A stretch of 64,000 bases of DNA from Paenibacillus sp. HGH0039 (GCF_000411255.1 NZ_KE150413.1:1960580-2024579); one strand, 5' to 3'; positions 42,450-51,934 are shown, counted from the first letter of the stretch. Notes: generated from the sequence alone by a model not told the origin. Program-made: numbers and translations.

Positions 42450-45002
42450 ATGGCAGCAAGCAGTAAAACGCCTTCGAAAGGCAAGAAACCGAAAAAAAAG
42501 GGGAATGCGACGAAGGTTATATTGGGTGTGATTATTGCCGCCCTTCTTGCGCTCATATGCGCGATGAGCATTTATTTAGTCGTTTATTTGAATGGTCTTA
42601 AAATCCTTAATGCGAACATAGACAAATTGGACGATGCCCTGGGTGCTTCGGTTATTTATGATGCCGACAAACAGGAAATCGCCAAGGTCATTAAGGAGAA
42701 CCGCGAGAACGTTAAGTTCGATCAGTTTCCAAAGCAGCTTGTGAATGCTTTCGTGGCAACGGAAGACCGGCGCTTTTTCGAGCATGCCGGGGTTGATTTC
42801 TGGTCGCTCGGCCGTGCGGTCGTCAAAGACGTTATTGCACGCAGCGCCGTTGAAGGCGGGAGCACAATCACTCAGCAGCTGGCGAAGAACGTATTCCTGA
42901 ACTCGGATAAGACGTTCTTCCGCAAAGGGACTGAGATGTCCATTGCATTGGCCATCGACAACCAGTTCACCAAGAATGAAATTCTGGAGAAATATCTCAA
43001 CCGCATTTATTTCGGCAGCCAGGCTTACGGGGTAAAAGCCGCGGCGAAACGATATTTCGGCGTGACCGAACTGAAGGACCTGCAGCTGTGGCAAATCGCT
43101 ACGCTGGCGGGTCTTCCGAAAGCACCTTCGAAGTATTCGCCGATCTCGGATCCCGAGGCGTCGAAAGACCGCAGAACCGTCGTCCTCAGACTCATGGCGG
43201 ATCAAGGCTTGATCACCGAAGAGGAACGGGCCCAAGCGGCGGCAGTCGATTACGATCCGAAGACGCAGACACCGGTTGCGCAAAGCGACTTGTTCCCGAG
43301 CTTCCGCGACTACGTAATCAAAGAGGCCTACGATTTATACGGGGTCACGGACGAGCAGATCTCCAACGGCGGGTATAAAATTTATACGACGCTGAACAGC
43401 ACGGCTCAGAAAGCGATGGATAAGGCGTACACGAACGCGAAGCTGTTCCAGCCGGACGGACCGGAGCAGCCGATGCAGAGTTCGATGGTCATTATCGATA
43501 ACGCCAGCGGCGGGATCGTCGCGATGACAGGCGGCCGGGACTATAAATCGGGAACGTGGAACCGTGCGTTTAAGCCGCGGCAGCCGGGCTCCTCGTTTAA
43601 ACCGCTGGTTGTTTACGCGCCGGCGATCGAGAAGAAGGGCTACGTGCCTACATCCATGCTGGACGATACGAAGCAGGAATTCGGCAAATACGCCCCGAGA
43701 AACTATGACGGGCAGTATCTGGGTCAAGTCGATATGACCTATGCCATCAAGAAATCCAAAAACATTCCGGCCGTTTGGACGTTAAGCAAAATCGGCATCA
43801 GCACCGGTAAAGATTTCGCCAAGCAGCTCGGCATTACGTTCGACGAAAACGACAATAACCTGGCCATCGCCTTGGGCGGTATGACCAAAGGGGAGTCTCC
43901 GCTGCAGATGGCGCAAGCCTATGCGGCCTTTGCGAACAACGGCGTTTATAATCAGGGACACGCGATCTTGAAAATCGAGAAAAGCGACGGAACCGCAATC
44001 GATTATAAAGCCGAGCCGAAGAAAGTGATGAGCGAGAAAACATCCTGGTATATGACTCAAATGATGAGAGAAGTCGTAACCAGCGGCGGAACGGGTGTAA
44101 AAGCGGATTTCGGCCGTCCTCTCGCCGGTAAAACAGGTTCGACCCAGCTCGATTTGAAGGGGCTGGAATCCCACTACCGCGATATCTGGTTCGTCGGTTA
44201 TACGCCTCAGTGGACCGGAGCCGTCTGGGCCGGTTTCGATAAGACGGATTCGAAGCACTATATCCGCAAAAATTATTCGGATCGCGCCAACATGGTCTTT
44301 AGCGCCGTCATGGCCGAAGCGATGAAAGGCATTCCTGTAAAAGATTTCGAGCGTCCGAGCGGAGGCAAACAAATCGAGCAGGAGAAGCCTCCGGTCCAAG
44401 AGAAGAAGAGCGTGACGGATTTGAGAGCAGGCTGGCAAAACAGCGGCGTGCGCTTGAGCTGGACGGCTGCCGAAGGAACAAGCGCCTACCAGGTCTTCCG
44501 CAAAGGACCGGGGGAAACCGACTTCAGCCAGCTTACGCCTTCCAACTCAACGGAATACATGGATCAAACCGTCCAGCCCGGCGGCACTTACGAGTACTAT
44601 GTCGTTCCGGCCAACGGGGATGCCGCAGGGGTTCAATCCAACGTTGCGTCCGTTACCATTCCGGGAACGGAGCCGACTCCGACGCCTTCCAATCCGGACG
44701 GCAACAACAACGGAGAGAACGGCAATGGAAACAATAACGGAAACGACAACGGGAATGGAAACGGCAATAACAACGGCAACGGCAACGGCAATAACAACGG
44801 CAATAACAATGGAAACGGCAACCCCGGTAAAGATAAAGACAAGGACAAAGATAAAAATCCGGGCAATACGGGCGGCGGCACAGGAAACGGCGGCAGTTCC
44901 GGCGGGACTGCTTCACCGACACCGACCCCAACGCCGTCTGAACCGGCAGGATCGGGAACCTCGGGTTCCAGAGACGATGACCGGCAGCAAAATAACGGCT
45001 AG
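42450..45002 (+). CDS. Class A penicillin-binding protein 1A
   Basis: The 850-residue bifunctional enzyme has a Lys-rich cytoplasmic tail, one membrane helix (about 23-45), and a GT51 glycosyltransferase domain (catalytic Glu105 in TEDRRFFEH, then EGGSTITQQL). The transpeptidase has Ser381 in SSFK and a KTGST motif near 561. After that come a fibronectin type III domain (about 650-740) and a 100-residue Asn/Gly tail with a Lys-Asp run and a Thr-Pro stretch. It builds and cross-links peptidoglycan outside the membrane. ATG 42450 follows GAGGGAG; the longer frame to 42387 is less likely. Confidence 0.93.
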   Translation: MAASSKTPSKGKKPKKKGNATKVILGVIIAALLALICAMSIYLVVYLNGLKILNANIDKLDDALGASVIYDADKQEIAKVIKENRENVKFDQFPKQLVNAFVATEDRRFFEHAGVDFWSLGRAVVKDVIARSAVEGGSTITQQLAKNVFLNSDKTFFRKGTEMSIALAIDNQFTKNEILEKYLNRIYFGSQAYGVKAAAKRYFGVTELKDLQLWQIATLAGLPKAPSKYSPISDPEASKDRRTVVLRLMADQGLITEEERAQAAAVDYDPKTQTPVAQSDLFPSFRDYVIKEAYDLYGVTDEQISNGGYKIYTTLNSTAQKAMDKAYTNAKLFQPDGPEQPMQSSMVIIDNASGGIVAMTGGRDYKSGTWNRAFKPRQPGSSFKPLVVYAPAIEKKGYVPTSMLDDTKQEFGKYAPRNYDGQYLGQVDMTYAIKKSKNIPAVWTLSKIGISTGKDFAKQLGITFDENDNNLAIALGGMTKGESPLQMAQAYAAFANNGVYNQGHAILKIEKSDGTAIDYKAEPKKVMSEKTSWYMTQMMREVVTSGGTGVKADFGRPLAGKTGSTQLDLKGLESHYRDIWFVGYTPQWTGAVWAGFDKTDSKHYIRKNYSDRANMVFSAVMAEAMKGIPVKDFERPSGGKQIEQEKPPVQEKKSVTDLRAGWQNSGVRLSWTAAEGTSAYQVFRKGPGETDFSQLTPSNSTEYMDQTVQPGGTYEYYVVPANGDAAGVQSNVASVTIPGTEPTPTPSNPDGNNNGENGNGNNNGNDNGNGNGNNNGNGNGNNNGNNNGNGNPGKDKDKDKDKNPGNTGGGTGNGGSSGGTASPTPTPTPSEPAGSGTSGSRDDDRQQNNG

Positions 45003-45017
45003 CAGCCGTACATTCAA

Positions 45018-45051
45018 CATCCCTTACTTAACAAGTGAGGGGTGTTTTTTT
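45018..45051 (+). terminator. Terminator of the PBP gene
   Basis: ACATCCCTTACTT and AAGTGAGGGGTGT arms with a three-base loop and a long T-run. Confidence 0.8.
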
Positions 45052-45090
45052 ATGAGGTGAAAATAGTTGTCAATTATTTCAATTCGCCTC

Positions 45091-45118
45091 TTGTATTTCT
45101 TATTAATCCCAGTATAAT
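45091..45118 (+). promoter_or_regulatory. Sigma-A-type promoter of the 45152 gene
   Basis: TTGTAT, a 16-base spacer and a perfect TATAAT, 34 bases before the chosen start. Confidence 0.55.
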
Positions 45119-45151
45119 ACTAGGTATAAGGTGCTGAAGGAGCTGATGGTC

Positions 45152-45487
45152 ATGCGAACCCCCTCTGTACAAGAATGGTCCCGTAAATGGGTAGATGATC
45201 ATCTGGATCTGTATAATTACGCCGGCTCCCTTGGAGATACAGAGTGGCAGCAAGCGATAATGGAATCGCTCAAGTTCAGAGACATTTACGTCCAGCAGGA
45301 AATTCGGGCGAGGTTGAGGCAAGATCTTTGGAAGATGTATGATTCGATCAATCTGAAAATGCTGGAGCTGTTCGAACAGCTGAGGCAGAGCAAGGACAGC
45401 ACTCAGATTGAAACGATCCGGGAGCAGGTATGGGTTCTTAAATCGCAGAGGATTGAAATATCGAAGAAAATATTAGCGGTCAAGTAA
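45152..45487 (+). CDS. Small helical hypothetical protein
   Basis: ATG 45152 is nine bases after AAGGAG; GTG 45131 and ATG 45146 are less well placed. The 111-residue product is almost wholly alpha-helical with charged heptads, for example LKMLELFEQLRQSKDS, and has no membrane segment or cysteine. I recognise no domain. It has its own promoter. Confidence 0.65.
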   Translation: MRTPSVQEWSRKWVDDHLDLYNYAGSLGDTEWQQAIMESLKFRDIYVQQEIRARLRQDLWKMYDSINLKMLELFEQLRQSKDSTQIETIREQVWVLKSQRIEISKKILAVK

Positions 45488-45632
45488 GACTGGCATGTTT
45501 TGAAGTTCATTCGGCTTCTTACGGCGGAAAGCCTTAAAAAGGCAAAAAAAAAGACATGCGGTCGTCCGCTCTGCCGAGATGATGCTCCTACTCATTGTGG
45601 GATGAATAGGGGATTCAGTTAGAAAGTCCGGA

Positions 45633-45854
45633 TTACATAGACATTTGTTTCATTTCGCTCATCATCTTCATCATCATCGTCATTTTCTCGTCGCACTCTT
45701 GCATTTTGCCCATCATCATGTCCATATCCATATTCATTTCAGACATCATGTTCATTTGCATCATGCTGTCCATCATGGATTTCATGGTGTTCATTTTGCA
45801 CATCATTTCATCCATACACATGGTCATCATCATTTGCATGCACATTTTTTCCAT
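45633..45854 (-). CDS. Methionine-rich small protein
   Basis: The 73-residue product has 35 methionines (48 percent) and four cysteines in a repeated M-M/x-M pattern, with Asp, Glu and Lys in between and no other hydrophobic residues to speak of. A perfect AAAGGAGG site eight bases before the ATG and a promoter-like TTGTCT-N17-TATCTT upstream argue that it is expressed. Such Met- and Cys-rich composition suits binding of soft metals such as Cu(I), by analogy with Met-rich copper proteins; an oxidant-trapping role is also possible. It has no signal peptide. No homologous family comes to mind. Confidence 0.7.
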   Translation of the reverse strand: MEKMCMQMMMTMCMDEMMCKMNTMKSMMDSMMQMNMMSEMNMDMDMMMGKMQECDEKMTMMMKMMSEMKQMSM

Positions 45855-45896
45855 CTTTGTCGCCTCCTTTCTCTATCAAATTTTTGCTACTCTAGT

Positions 45897-45925
45897 AAGA
45901 TACCCCATTTACCAATAAAAGACAA
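45897..45925 (-). promoter_or_regulatory. Promoter of the methionine-rich gene
   Basis: On the minus strand TTGTCT, a 17-base spacer and TATCTT, about 45 bases before the start codon. Confidence 0.45.
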
Positions 45926-46008
45926 CCCATATCGGACAATTCGACAGAAATATTCCTGTCTTTTTTTGGATTTTAACAGAATTGTCAAGATATCCGGACC
46001 CGGACAGC

Positions 46009-46045
46009 AAAAAACTGACGAGAGAATGTCTCTGCGTCAGTTTTT
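46009..46045 (-). terminator. Terminator of the short-chain dehydrogenase gene
   Basis: AAAAAACTGACG and CGTCAGTTTTT arms around an inner AGAGAATGTCTCT hairpin. Confidence 0.75.
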
Positions 46046-46071
46046 ATCGTTAATCCGCTGCCGGTATCGGG

Positions 46072-46941
46072 TCAACCATTAACGACGGTGCCGCCGTTGA
46101 CGTGAAGAATTTGCCCCGACATATAAGAAGAGTCGTCCGAAGCAAGGAAGACGTAGCTCGGAGCGAGCTCTTCGGGCTGTCCGGCTCTTTGCATAGGTGT
46201 ATCCGAACCGAAAGCAGCTACCTTGTCCTTCGTAAAGGTGGAAGGAATAAGCGGGGTCCAGATCGGTCCCGGTGCTACGCCGTTTACGCGGATCCCTTTT
46301 TCGATAACGGATTGGGAGAGCGAGCGGGTAAAGGAAACGATGGCCCCTTTGGTGGACGAGTAGTCGATCAGCGTCGGGTTTCCTTTATAAGCGGTGATGG
46401 AAGCCGTGTTGATAACGGCGCTTCCTCTTTTTAGATGAGGGAGAGCCGCCTTCGTAAGGAAGAACATCGAGAAAATGTTGGTTCGGAACGTTTTTTCGAG
46501 CTGCTCCGCCGTAATATCTTCAAGGCTGTTCTGCGGATGCTGCTCTCCCGCGTTGTTGACGAGAATGTCGAGCTTGCCGAGCCCGCTGACGGTCTGATCG
46601 ATCACCTTTTTACAGAAGGATTCGTCTCCGAGGTCTCCGGGAATCAGAAGGCATTTGCGGCCCTCCTGCTCTACAAGGGACTTGGTTTTCTCTGCATCCG
46701 AATGCTCGCTTAAGTAAACGATGGCCACGTCCGCCCCTTCTTGTGCGTAAGCGACGGCGACTGCCCGTCCGATCCCGCTGTCACCGCCGGTAATGAGCGC
46801 GACCTTGCCTTTAAGCTTGCCGGCCGGCCTGTATTTGCTGTCCTCGAATTGCGGCTGAGGAGTCATTTGCGTCTCGATACCGGGTTGATTGTTCTGATGC
46901 TGCGGAGGGAATGTCTGCTTCTGCTCATTGTTCGTCGTCAT
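46072..46941 (-). CDS. Short-chain dehydrogenase, general stress protein 39-like
   Basis: After a polar Gln/Asn-rich N-terminal tail of about 42 residues comes a full Rossmann-type SDR: GGDSGIGRAVA for the cofactor, NNAGEQHPQ, then catalytic Ser in NTASITAYKG and YSSTK (Tyr-x-x-x-Lys). The tail and the GEQHPQ block are typical of the YdaD/YhdF (Gsp39) group, induced by sigma-B stress in B. subtilis. NAD(P)-dependent oxidoreductase in the cytoplasm; its substrate is unknown. Confidence 0.88.
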   Translation of the reverse strand: MTTNNEQKQTFPPQHQNNQPGIETQMTPQPQFEDSKYRPAGKLKGKVALITGGDSGIGRAVAVAYAQEGADVAIVYLSEHSDAEKTKSLVEQEGRKCLLIPGDLGDESFCKKVIDQTVSGLGKLDILVNNAGEQHPQNSLEDITAEQLEKTFRTNIFSMFFLTKAALPHLKRGSAVINTASITAYKGNPTLIDYSSTKGAIVSFTRSLSQSVIEKGIRVNGVAPGPIWTPLIPSTFTKDKVAAFGSDTPMQRAGQPEELAPSYVFLASDDSSYMSGQILHVNGGTVVNG

Positions 46942-46986
46942 GAAAACCGTCTCCTTTCTATTCTAGCTGACCTTCCTTGAAAAAAA

Positions 46987-47760
46987 TCAATCTTGCTGCA
47001 AAACCCTGTAATGGTACCTGAATTCGGGCTTAAATCCTGCGCTTTCATACAGATGAAGAGCGGCCGCGTTGTCCTGCAGCACCTGCAGAAAGACCGACCG
47101 GGCGCCGTTGTCGGCACACCAGGCAGCCAAATGAGCCAGAAGCGCTTTCGCGAAGCCTTGTCCCCGGCGGTCTTCCCGGACAATGATATTGGACAAAATC
47201 GCCCATCCGTCGGAGGCATGGGCCGTACCCAGTGCGACGGTCTCTCCATCGTCCGACATCAGACGGACGAAGACCTTCGGAGCGGGCATGCGTTCCAGCA
47301 GACCTTCGTAGAAGGAGCGTGCTTCGGCGGCATGACCCTCCAACAGCATGTAATCTTCTATCCATGCCGGGTCCGGGGCCGCAAGCAGCTCGGCGGCGAC
47401 GTCGGTACGGTCTTGATACGGACGCAGCCTCGCGTTCATTTCTGCTGCCGGAGCCATCATGCCGAAGCAGGGGGCCGTTACGATGCCGCCTTTGTCTTCC
47501 AGCATGAGATCCAGCTCCGGCGGCGACGAATCGCTGATATGAAACACGGCCGGCAGTCCGCGGTCCGAATAGAAGCGGCATATCCGCTCGTACCAGTCAA
47601 GATTGCCCGGCAGTTCTCCGACGGCAAGCACGCTGTTAGCGCGCTTCGTAAACCCGCCCGACGCTCTCAGGCGCCAATGGCCAAGCGCTTCACTTTCCTC
47701 CGGCGGCCATTGGTTTGCCGCCCATTTTTCCAAAGCGAGCCAATCCATCTTTGTTCTCAT
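46987..47760 (-). CDS. GNAT-family N-acetyltransferase
   Basis: The 257-residue protein has an N-terminal half typical of larger two-domain GNATs and a C-terminal acetyl-CoA domain with VREDRRGQGFAKAL (the R/Q-x-x-G-x-G/A motif) and AALHLYESAGFKP. It probably acetylates an amino group on a small molecule or protein. ATG 47760 follows AAGGAG at nine bases; an upstream frame to 47808 has no site. Confidence 0.85.
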   Translation of the reverse strand: MRTKMDWLALEKWAANQWPPEESEALGHWRLRASGGFTKRANSVLAVGELPGNLDWYERICRFYSDRGLPAVFHISDSSPPELDLMLEDKGGIVTAPCFGMMAPAAEMNARLRPYQDRTDVAAELLAAPDPAWIEDYMLLEGHAAEARSFYEGLLERMPAPKVFVRLMSDDGETVALGTAHASDGWAILSNIIVREDRRGQGFAKALLAHLAAWCADNGARSVFLQVLQDNAAALHLYESAGFKPEFRYHYRVLQQD

Positions 47761-47970
47761 CGGGTCATCTCCTTGACCTAACTCGTCTTTACCACACAGG
47801 GAAAACAATTAAACGAGCCGGCATCTTATAAACATGCATAGTTATGTATAAAAATACATCGTTCTTAATTTTTATTCAAGCATTTTCATGATCAGATCCG
47901 CCCCCGGCATGAAAATATCTTTTTCGACAAAAATGATTTAAAATAAAAGAAAAACGCTGTGGAGGTCCCT

Positions 47971-48981
47971 ATGCTGTTTATCGACAATCAATCCATTACA
48001 AAACCGCAAATCAATTTGGCGATAGAGGAATATGCACTCAAAAATTTGCCCGCAGACGAAACCTATCTGCTTTTTTACATAAACGAGCCTTCCATTATTA
48101 TAGGGAAAAATCAGAACACGGTGGAGGAAATCAACACGGAGTATGTGGAACAGAACGGGATTCACGTCGTCAGACGTTTGTCGGGAGGCGGAGCCGTTTA
48201 TCACGATCACGGCAATCTGAATTTCAGCTTCATCACCAAGGATGACGGCGAATCGTTCCATAACTTCCGTAAATTCACGGAGCCCGTTGTACAAGCCCTG
48301 CGCAAGCTCGGTGTGGATGCCGAGCTGAGCGGACGCAACGATATTCAGGTGGGAGAACGCAAAATTTCGGGCAACGCCATGTTCGCGACGAAAGGGCGCT
48401 TGTTCAGCCACGGAACGCTGCTTTTTCAGTCCGATATCGAGCATGTCGTTTCGGCGCTCCGGGTCAAAGCGGACAAAATTCAATCCAAAGGCATCAAATC
48501 CATCCGCAGCCGTGTGGCCAACATTACGGAATTTCTTGAGAAGCCCATGACGATCGAAGAATTCAGACAAGAGCTTCTGGAAACTATTTTCGGTATGAGC
48601 GCATCGGAAGTGCCCCAGTATGTTTTAACGGAGAAGGACTGGGAGGCGATCCACGAGCTTTCGGCGGAGCGCTACGGCAACTGGGATTGGAATTACGGCA
48701 AATCGCCGAAAAGCGAGCTCGTCAATTCCAAGCGTTTTCCGGCGGGAACGATTGATGTACGGATGAATCTGGAGGAAGGCCGTATCGGTAAAATGAAAAT
48801 TTACGGGGACTTCTTCGGGGTCAAAGATGTCGAAGAAATCGAACGCCTGCTTACCGGTGTGAAGTACGATACCTTGTCGCTGGAACAGGCTCTCGAGGGG
48901 ACGGATATTACCGCCTATTTCGGCGCGGTCGGCAAGGAAGAATTTATCGGGCTGCTGACTTTGAAAGGAGAGGAGGCGTAA
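47971..48981 (+). CDS. lplJ: Lipoate-protein ligase LplJ
   Basis: The 336-residue enzyme shows RRLSGGGAVYHDHGNLNFSF (about 70-90), the lipoyl-AMP-binding block, and KISGNAMF and HGTLLFQSD. The accessory C-terminal domain is present. It activates lipoate with ATP and attaches it to lysines of the E2 and GcvH proteins. ATG 47971 is six bases after TGGAGG. Its stop overlaps the ATG of the zinc-ribbon gene. Confidence 0.92.
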   Translation: MLFIDNQSITKPQINLAIEEYALKNLPADETYLLFYINEPSIIIGKNQNTVEEINTEYVEQNGIHVVRRLSGGGAVYHDHGNLNFSFITKDDGESFHNFRKFTEPVVQALRKLGVDAELSGRNDIQVGERKISGNAMFATKGRLFSHGTLLFQSDIEHVVSALRVKADKIQSKGIKSIRSRVANITEFLEKPMTIEEFRQELLETIFGMSASEVPQYVLTEKDWEAIHELSAERYGNWDWNYGKSPKSELVNSKRFPAGTIDVRMNLEEGRIGKMKIYGDFFGVKDVEEIERLLTGVKYDTLSLEQALEGTDITAYFGAVGKEEFIGLLTLKGEEA

Positions 48982-49895
48982 TGCCTCGTCTTTCCCGCAA
49001 ATCATCGCCTCCGGCGGCATGTCCCCAGTGCAGCGGCAAAAAGTACATTTCTTTTAACTGGGCCCGGTTCCAGCACGGCCATGATGCCGAGTCGAAGCAG
49101 GTGCAGCGGGCGCTCAAGATCGAGAGACAACTGAAGCACGGCTGGGAATACGCGTGTGAAAATTGCGGCAGCAGATGGTACCTGGGCAGGGACGGCATTA
49201 TGATGTCGTATATTCACCCTTCCAAAGCCGGGCTGGTGGAGCATTGGAATGCGGGTACCTACGAGGTATCCGATGAAATTTGGGACGAGCTGGGGAAAAT
49301 CGGGGCCACGGCTCAAGGCAGCATCGCGGGCGGCCGGACTTCCGCGGAAGTCCCCTGTAGGGTGACGACCGTGCGCGGCGAAACGTTCGACATGGCGTAC
49401 GTCAGCTTTCAAAGCCGGCCACCGATTGATTTGTGGCAGGACGGACGCCGCATCCGTTTTTGCGACGAGGTCGCAAGCGTGGAGCCGTCTCCTTATACGC
49501 TTCCGGCCGATGTCCGGCTGGCCACGTCCCGGGCGCAGGAGATCCGGATGGGCTACGCGCCTACTGCGGTTCAGGCGCATGACGGCCATCTTTTCCAGCT
49601 GAACTGGGCGAATGATTTTTTTGCCTCGGGACCCTATAAGGGAGAAGATCTGAGGCTCACCGACTTAGCTGGGGATTGGGATCAGGCGGACATGGCAGGC
49701 GTGCCTTCGGAGTATATTCTCTACTTCGTGGCGGATTGGCGTGCCGATCTGGATTCGCTTTATTTGGACGCGGCAGGCGGCCGAGCTTCGGAGCAAATAT
49801 CCGCGGTGCCGGAGGAAGACGAAAATCGTGACGCTTCGGCAGAGGACGAATCCGGTCGGTTGGAGCAAGCTGAAGGCACGGAAGAGCGCGATTGA
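48981..49895 (+). CDS. Zinc-ribbon hypothetical protein coupled to lplJ
   Basis: The N-terminal part has four cysteines in two pairs (ACPQCSG near 14-18 and ACENCGS near 58-63), probably one zinc ribbon. The middle has strands with Trp and Arg residues, and the last 35 residues are mostly acidic. The ATG overlaps the lplJ stop (TAATG), so the two are co-translated. No enzyme motif is recognised. A link to lipoate metabolism is inferred from position only. Confidence 0.6.
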   Translation: MPRLSRKSSPPAACPQCSGKKYISFNWARFQHGHDAESKQVQRALKIERQLKHGWEYACENCGSRWYLGRDGIMMSYIHPSKAGLVEHWNAGTYEVSDEIWDELGKIGATAQGSIAGGRTSAEVPCRVTTVRGETFDMAYVSFQSRPPIDLWQDGRRIRFCDEVASVEPSPYTLPADVRLATSRAQEIRMGYAPTAVQAHDGHLFQLNWANDFFASGPYKGEDLRLTDLAGDWDQADMAGVPSEYILYFVADWRADLDSLYLDAAGGRASEQISAVPEEDENRDASAEDESGRLEQAEGTEERD

Positions 49896-49934
49896 TGATT
49901 TCGTTAAGCCGGTAAAAATCTAATTATAGAGGAA

Positions 49935-49962
49935 AGAGGGGCGGAGGAGCCCCTCTTTTTTA
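49935..49962 (+). terminator. Terminator of the lplJ operon
   Basis: AGAGGGGC-GGAGGA-GCCCCTCT followed by six T residues. Confidence 0.85.
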
Positions 49963-50057
49963 TGGTTAAACCGACAATAGTCCGGCTTTTTTATGAAACT
50001 TTTTGCGATAAGGAAAACGAAAGTTTAAACCCGAGTTAAGCCCGTTTAAGGGGGGCT

Positions 50058-50771
50058 CTAAAAATCAATAGAGTATTCTATAGTTTTCGGGGCTTTGGAA
50101 GAAACAGTTTCAACAATCCCCCGGTCATGTTGAACCTCTCTTATATAAATGGATTTGTAATATTGTTTATAAATATCGGTCTGACGAACCTGTGTTGAAT
50201 AGGGGACGTATTGGACGGCTCCATAATAATCACGATGAAAAGGAACTGTTTCCGGTGCCGTGTACACCTTGGAATTTGGCCACACATAGATGAGTTCTCC
50301 CGAAGCGGTTCCGATTACGGCCAGCTTTACAAGACTGGCGATACCGCTGTTATGTACTCCGCTAATTTGCAGAGAAGCGCTTATTTGCTTAGGCTCGGTT
50401 ATGGTATTACTGCTGCCGCGAGCGGTGGACACTAGAAAAATGTCATTTTCTCTCGGGCTGGGTTCCATACCGGTTATGCTCGTTCCAGCGTCGGAATAGA
50501 CGGAGTGATCATAAATTTCGGAAATTTGTTCTACCGGCGGGAGAGAAAGTTTGCTTTGCAGGATAGGGCTCTTTTGTTTAAATTGAGGATCCGTATACTG
50601 AACGGCCGCATCGGTGATTCCCCGGTGCTCGGAGAGAATGCTGAACGTGCTGAACCGGATACCGCTCACGGCATCCGTATACTCGGATTCTGTAACTGCC
50701 GCATAAGCCGTAGTGACCGGAGAGACTGCCGGAGCAGCTGCCGCAAGCAATGCCGAAACTAATTTCTTCAT
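50058..50771 (-). CDS. Hypothetical secreted protein
   Basis: The 237-residue protein begins with a signal peptide (MKKLVSALLAAAAPAVSPV, likely cut near AYA). The rest is polar and beta-rich with many Tyr and Ser residues. A stretch near the middle reads VKLAVIGTASGELIYVWPNS. I recognise no domain. GGGGAAGTGAG precedes the ATG. It stands alone between convergent and divergent neighbours. Confidence 0.6.
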   Translation of the reverse strand: MKKLVSALLAAAAPAVSPVTTAYAAVTESEYTDAVSGIRFSTFSILSEHRGITDAAVQYTDPQFKQKSPILQSKLSLPPVEQISEIYDHSVYSDAGTSITGMEPSPRENDIFLVSTARGSSNTITEPKQISASLQISGVHNSGIASLVKLAVIGTASGELIYVWPNSKVYTAPETVPFHRDYYGAVQYVPYSTQVRQTDIYKQYYKSIYIREVQHDRGIVETVSSKAPKTIEYSIDF

Positions 50772-50968
50772 GGACTCACTTCCCCCAAAAAAAGATGAAA
50801 ATACAAGGCGACTTTAACATATATTCCAACATATGACAAATATACGATTGGTTTGGGCACTCGTTATCCTGGTCGCAGCCTCCCTTAAAATACCCGCCCG
50901 TCCCGCCGCCAAGTTTGTTGCATGACCGCGTTCCTTCCCTGCATATAATTACGAAAGAGGTGAGGAGA

Positions 50969-51934
50969 ATGGACGCAACTTCAAGACGAATAACGGTCAG
51001 AAGCAATTCGCAGATCAATATTGTGTTCAACAGTCAAGAGGCTGCGCCACTTATACAGGAACCGGAAAGCACGACTTTGGACATCCAATCCGAAACGTTC
51101 AACGAAACGCTTAAGGAACTGAACACGATGATCGGCCTGCAGGAAGTGAAAGATCTTATTTATCAAATGTACGCTACCCTGCATATCAACAAGTTGAGAA
51201 GCGCAGCCGGACTTAAAGATAATTCGCAGGTTTACCATATGATTTTTAAAGGCAATCCGGGGACGGGAAAAACGACCGTGGCGAGAATACTGGCCAAGTT
51301 GTTTAAGAGCCTGGGGGTTCTTAGCAAAGGTCATTTGATCGAGGTGGAGCGTGCCGATCTCGTCGGAGAATATATCGGGCATACGGCCATCAAGACGAGG
51401 GATTTGATTAAAAAAGCGCTCGGCGGCATTCTTTTTATCGATGAAGCCTACAGTCTGGCAAGAGGCGGGGAAAAGGATTTCGGCAAGGAGGCTATCGACT
51501 GTCTCGTAAAAAGCCTGGAGGATCACAAAAATGATTTTATATTGATTCTCGCCGGGTATCCCGACGAAATCGATTATTTTTTATCGACGAATCCGGGGCT
51601 GCCTTCGCGTTTTCCGATTCAAGTTGATTTTACGGATTATAATGTGGATCAGCTTATTCAAATCGCGGAATTGATGATTAACGAGCGTGACTACACCATG
51701 CGCCTCGAATCGGTCAATAAACTGAGGGACATCATTATTATGGAAAAGGAAACGAGCCTTAACTTCAATAATGCGCGGTTCGTACGCAACGTGATTGAGA
51801 AATCGATAAGAAATCAGGCGGTCCGGTTATTAAGCCGGTACAAAAAGCCGTCCAAGCAGGACCTGATGGAGATCCTGCCTCAAGATGTGACGGCGTCGGA
51901 AAATAAGCTTAAAATGGAGTACGGCGTTTCTTAA
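50969..51934 (+). CDS. spoVK: Stage V sporulation protein K (AAA ATPase)
   Basis: The 321-residue AAA+ protein has Walker A GNPGTGKTTVA (about 93-103), Walker B ILFIDEAYSL, the GYPDEIDYFL segment and an arginine finger near PSRFP. This is the CbxX/CfqX-type AAA fold of SpoVK, needed for spore maturation in B. subtilis. ATG 50969 follows GAGGTGAGGAG. As in B. subtilis it lies between hfq and hflX. Confidence 0.92.
   Translation: MDATSRRITVRSNSQINIVFNSQEAAPLIQEPESTTLDIQSETFNETLKELNTMIGLQEVKDLIYQMYATLHINKLRSAAGLKDNSQVYHMIFKGNPGTGKTTVARILAKLFKSLGVLSKGHLIEVERADLVGEYIGHTAIKTRDLIKKALGGILFIDEAYSLARGGEKDFGKEAIDCLVKSLEDHKNDFILILAGYPDEIDYFLSTNPGLPSRFPIQVDFTDYNVDQLIQIAELMINERDYTMRLESVNKLRDIIIMEKETSLNFNNARFVRNVIEKSIRNQAVRLLSRYKKPSKQDLMEILPQDVTASENKLKMEYGVS

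Noticed and set aside
44690-44870. Short tandem DNA repeats resembling a repeat array
   Set aside because: They are in-frame Asn/Gly codons of the PBP tail, without unique spacers, so not a CRISPR array.
45545-45575. Possible terminator of the methionine-rich gene
   Set aside because: The stem is only four base pairs (GCGG/CCGC); the T-run on the minus strand is good but the hairpin is too weak to list.
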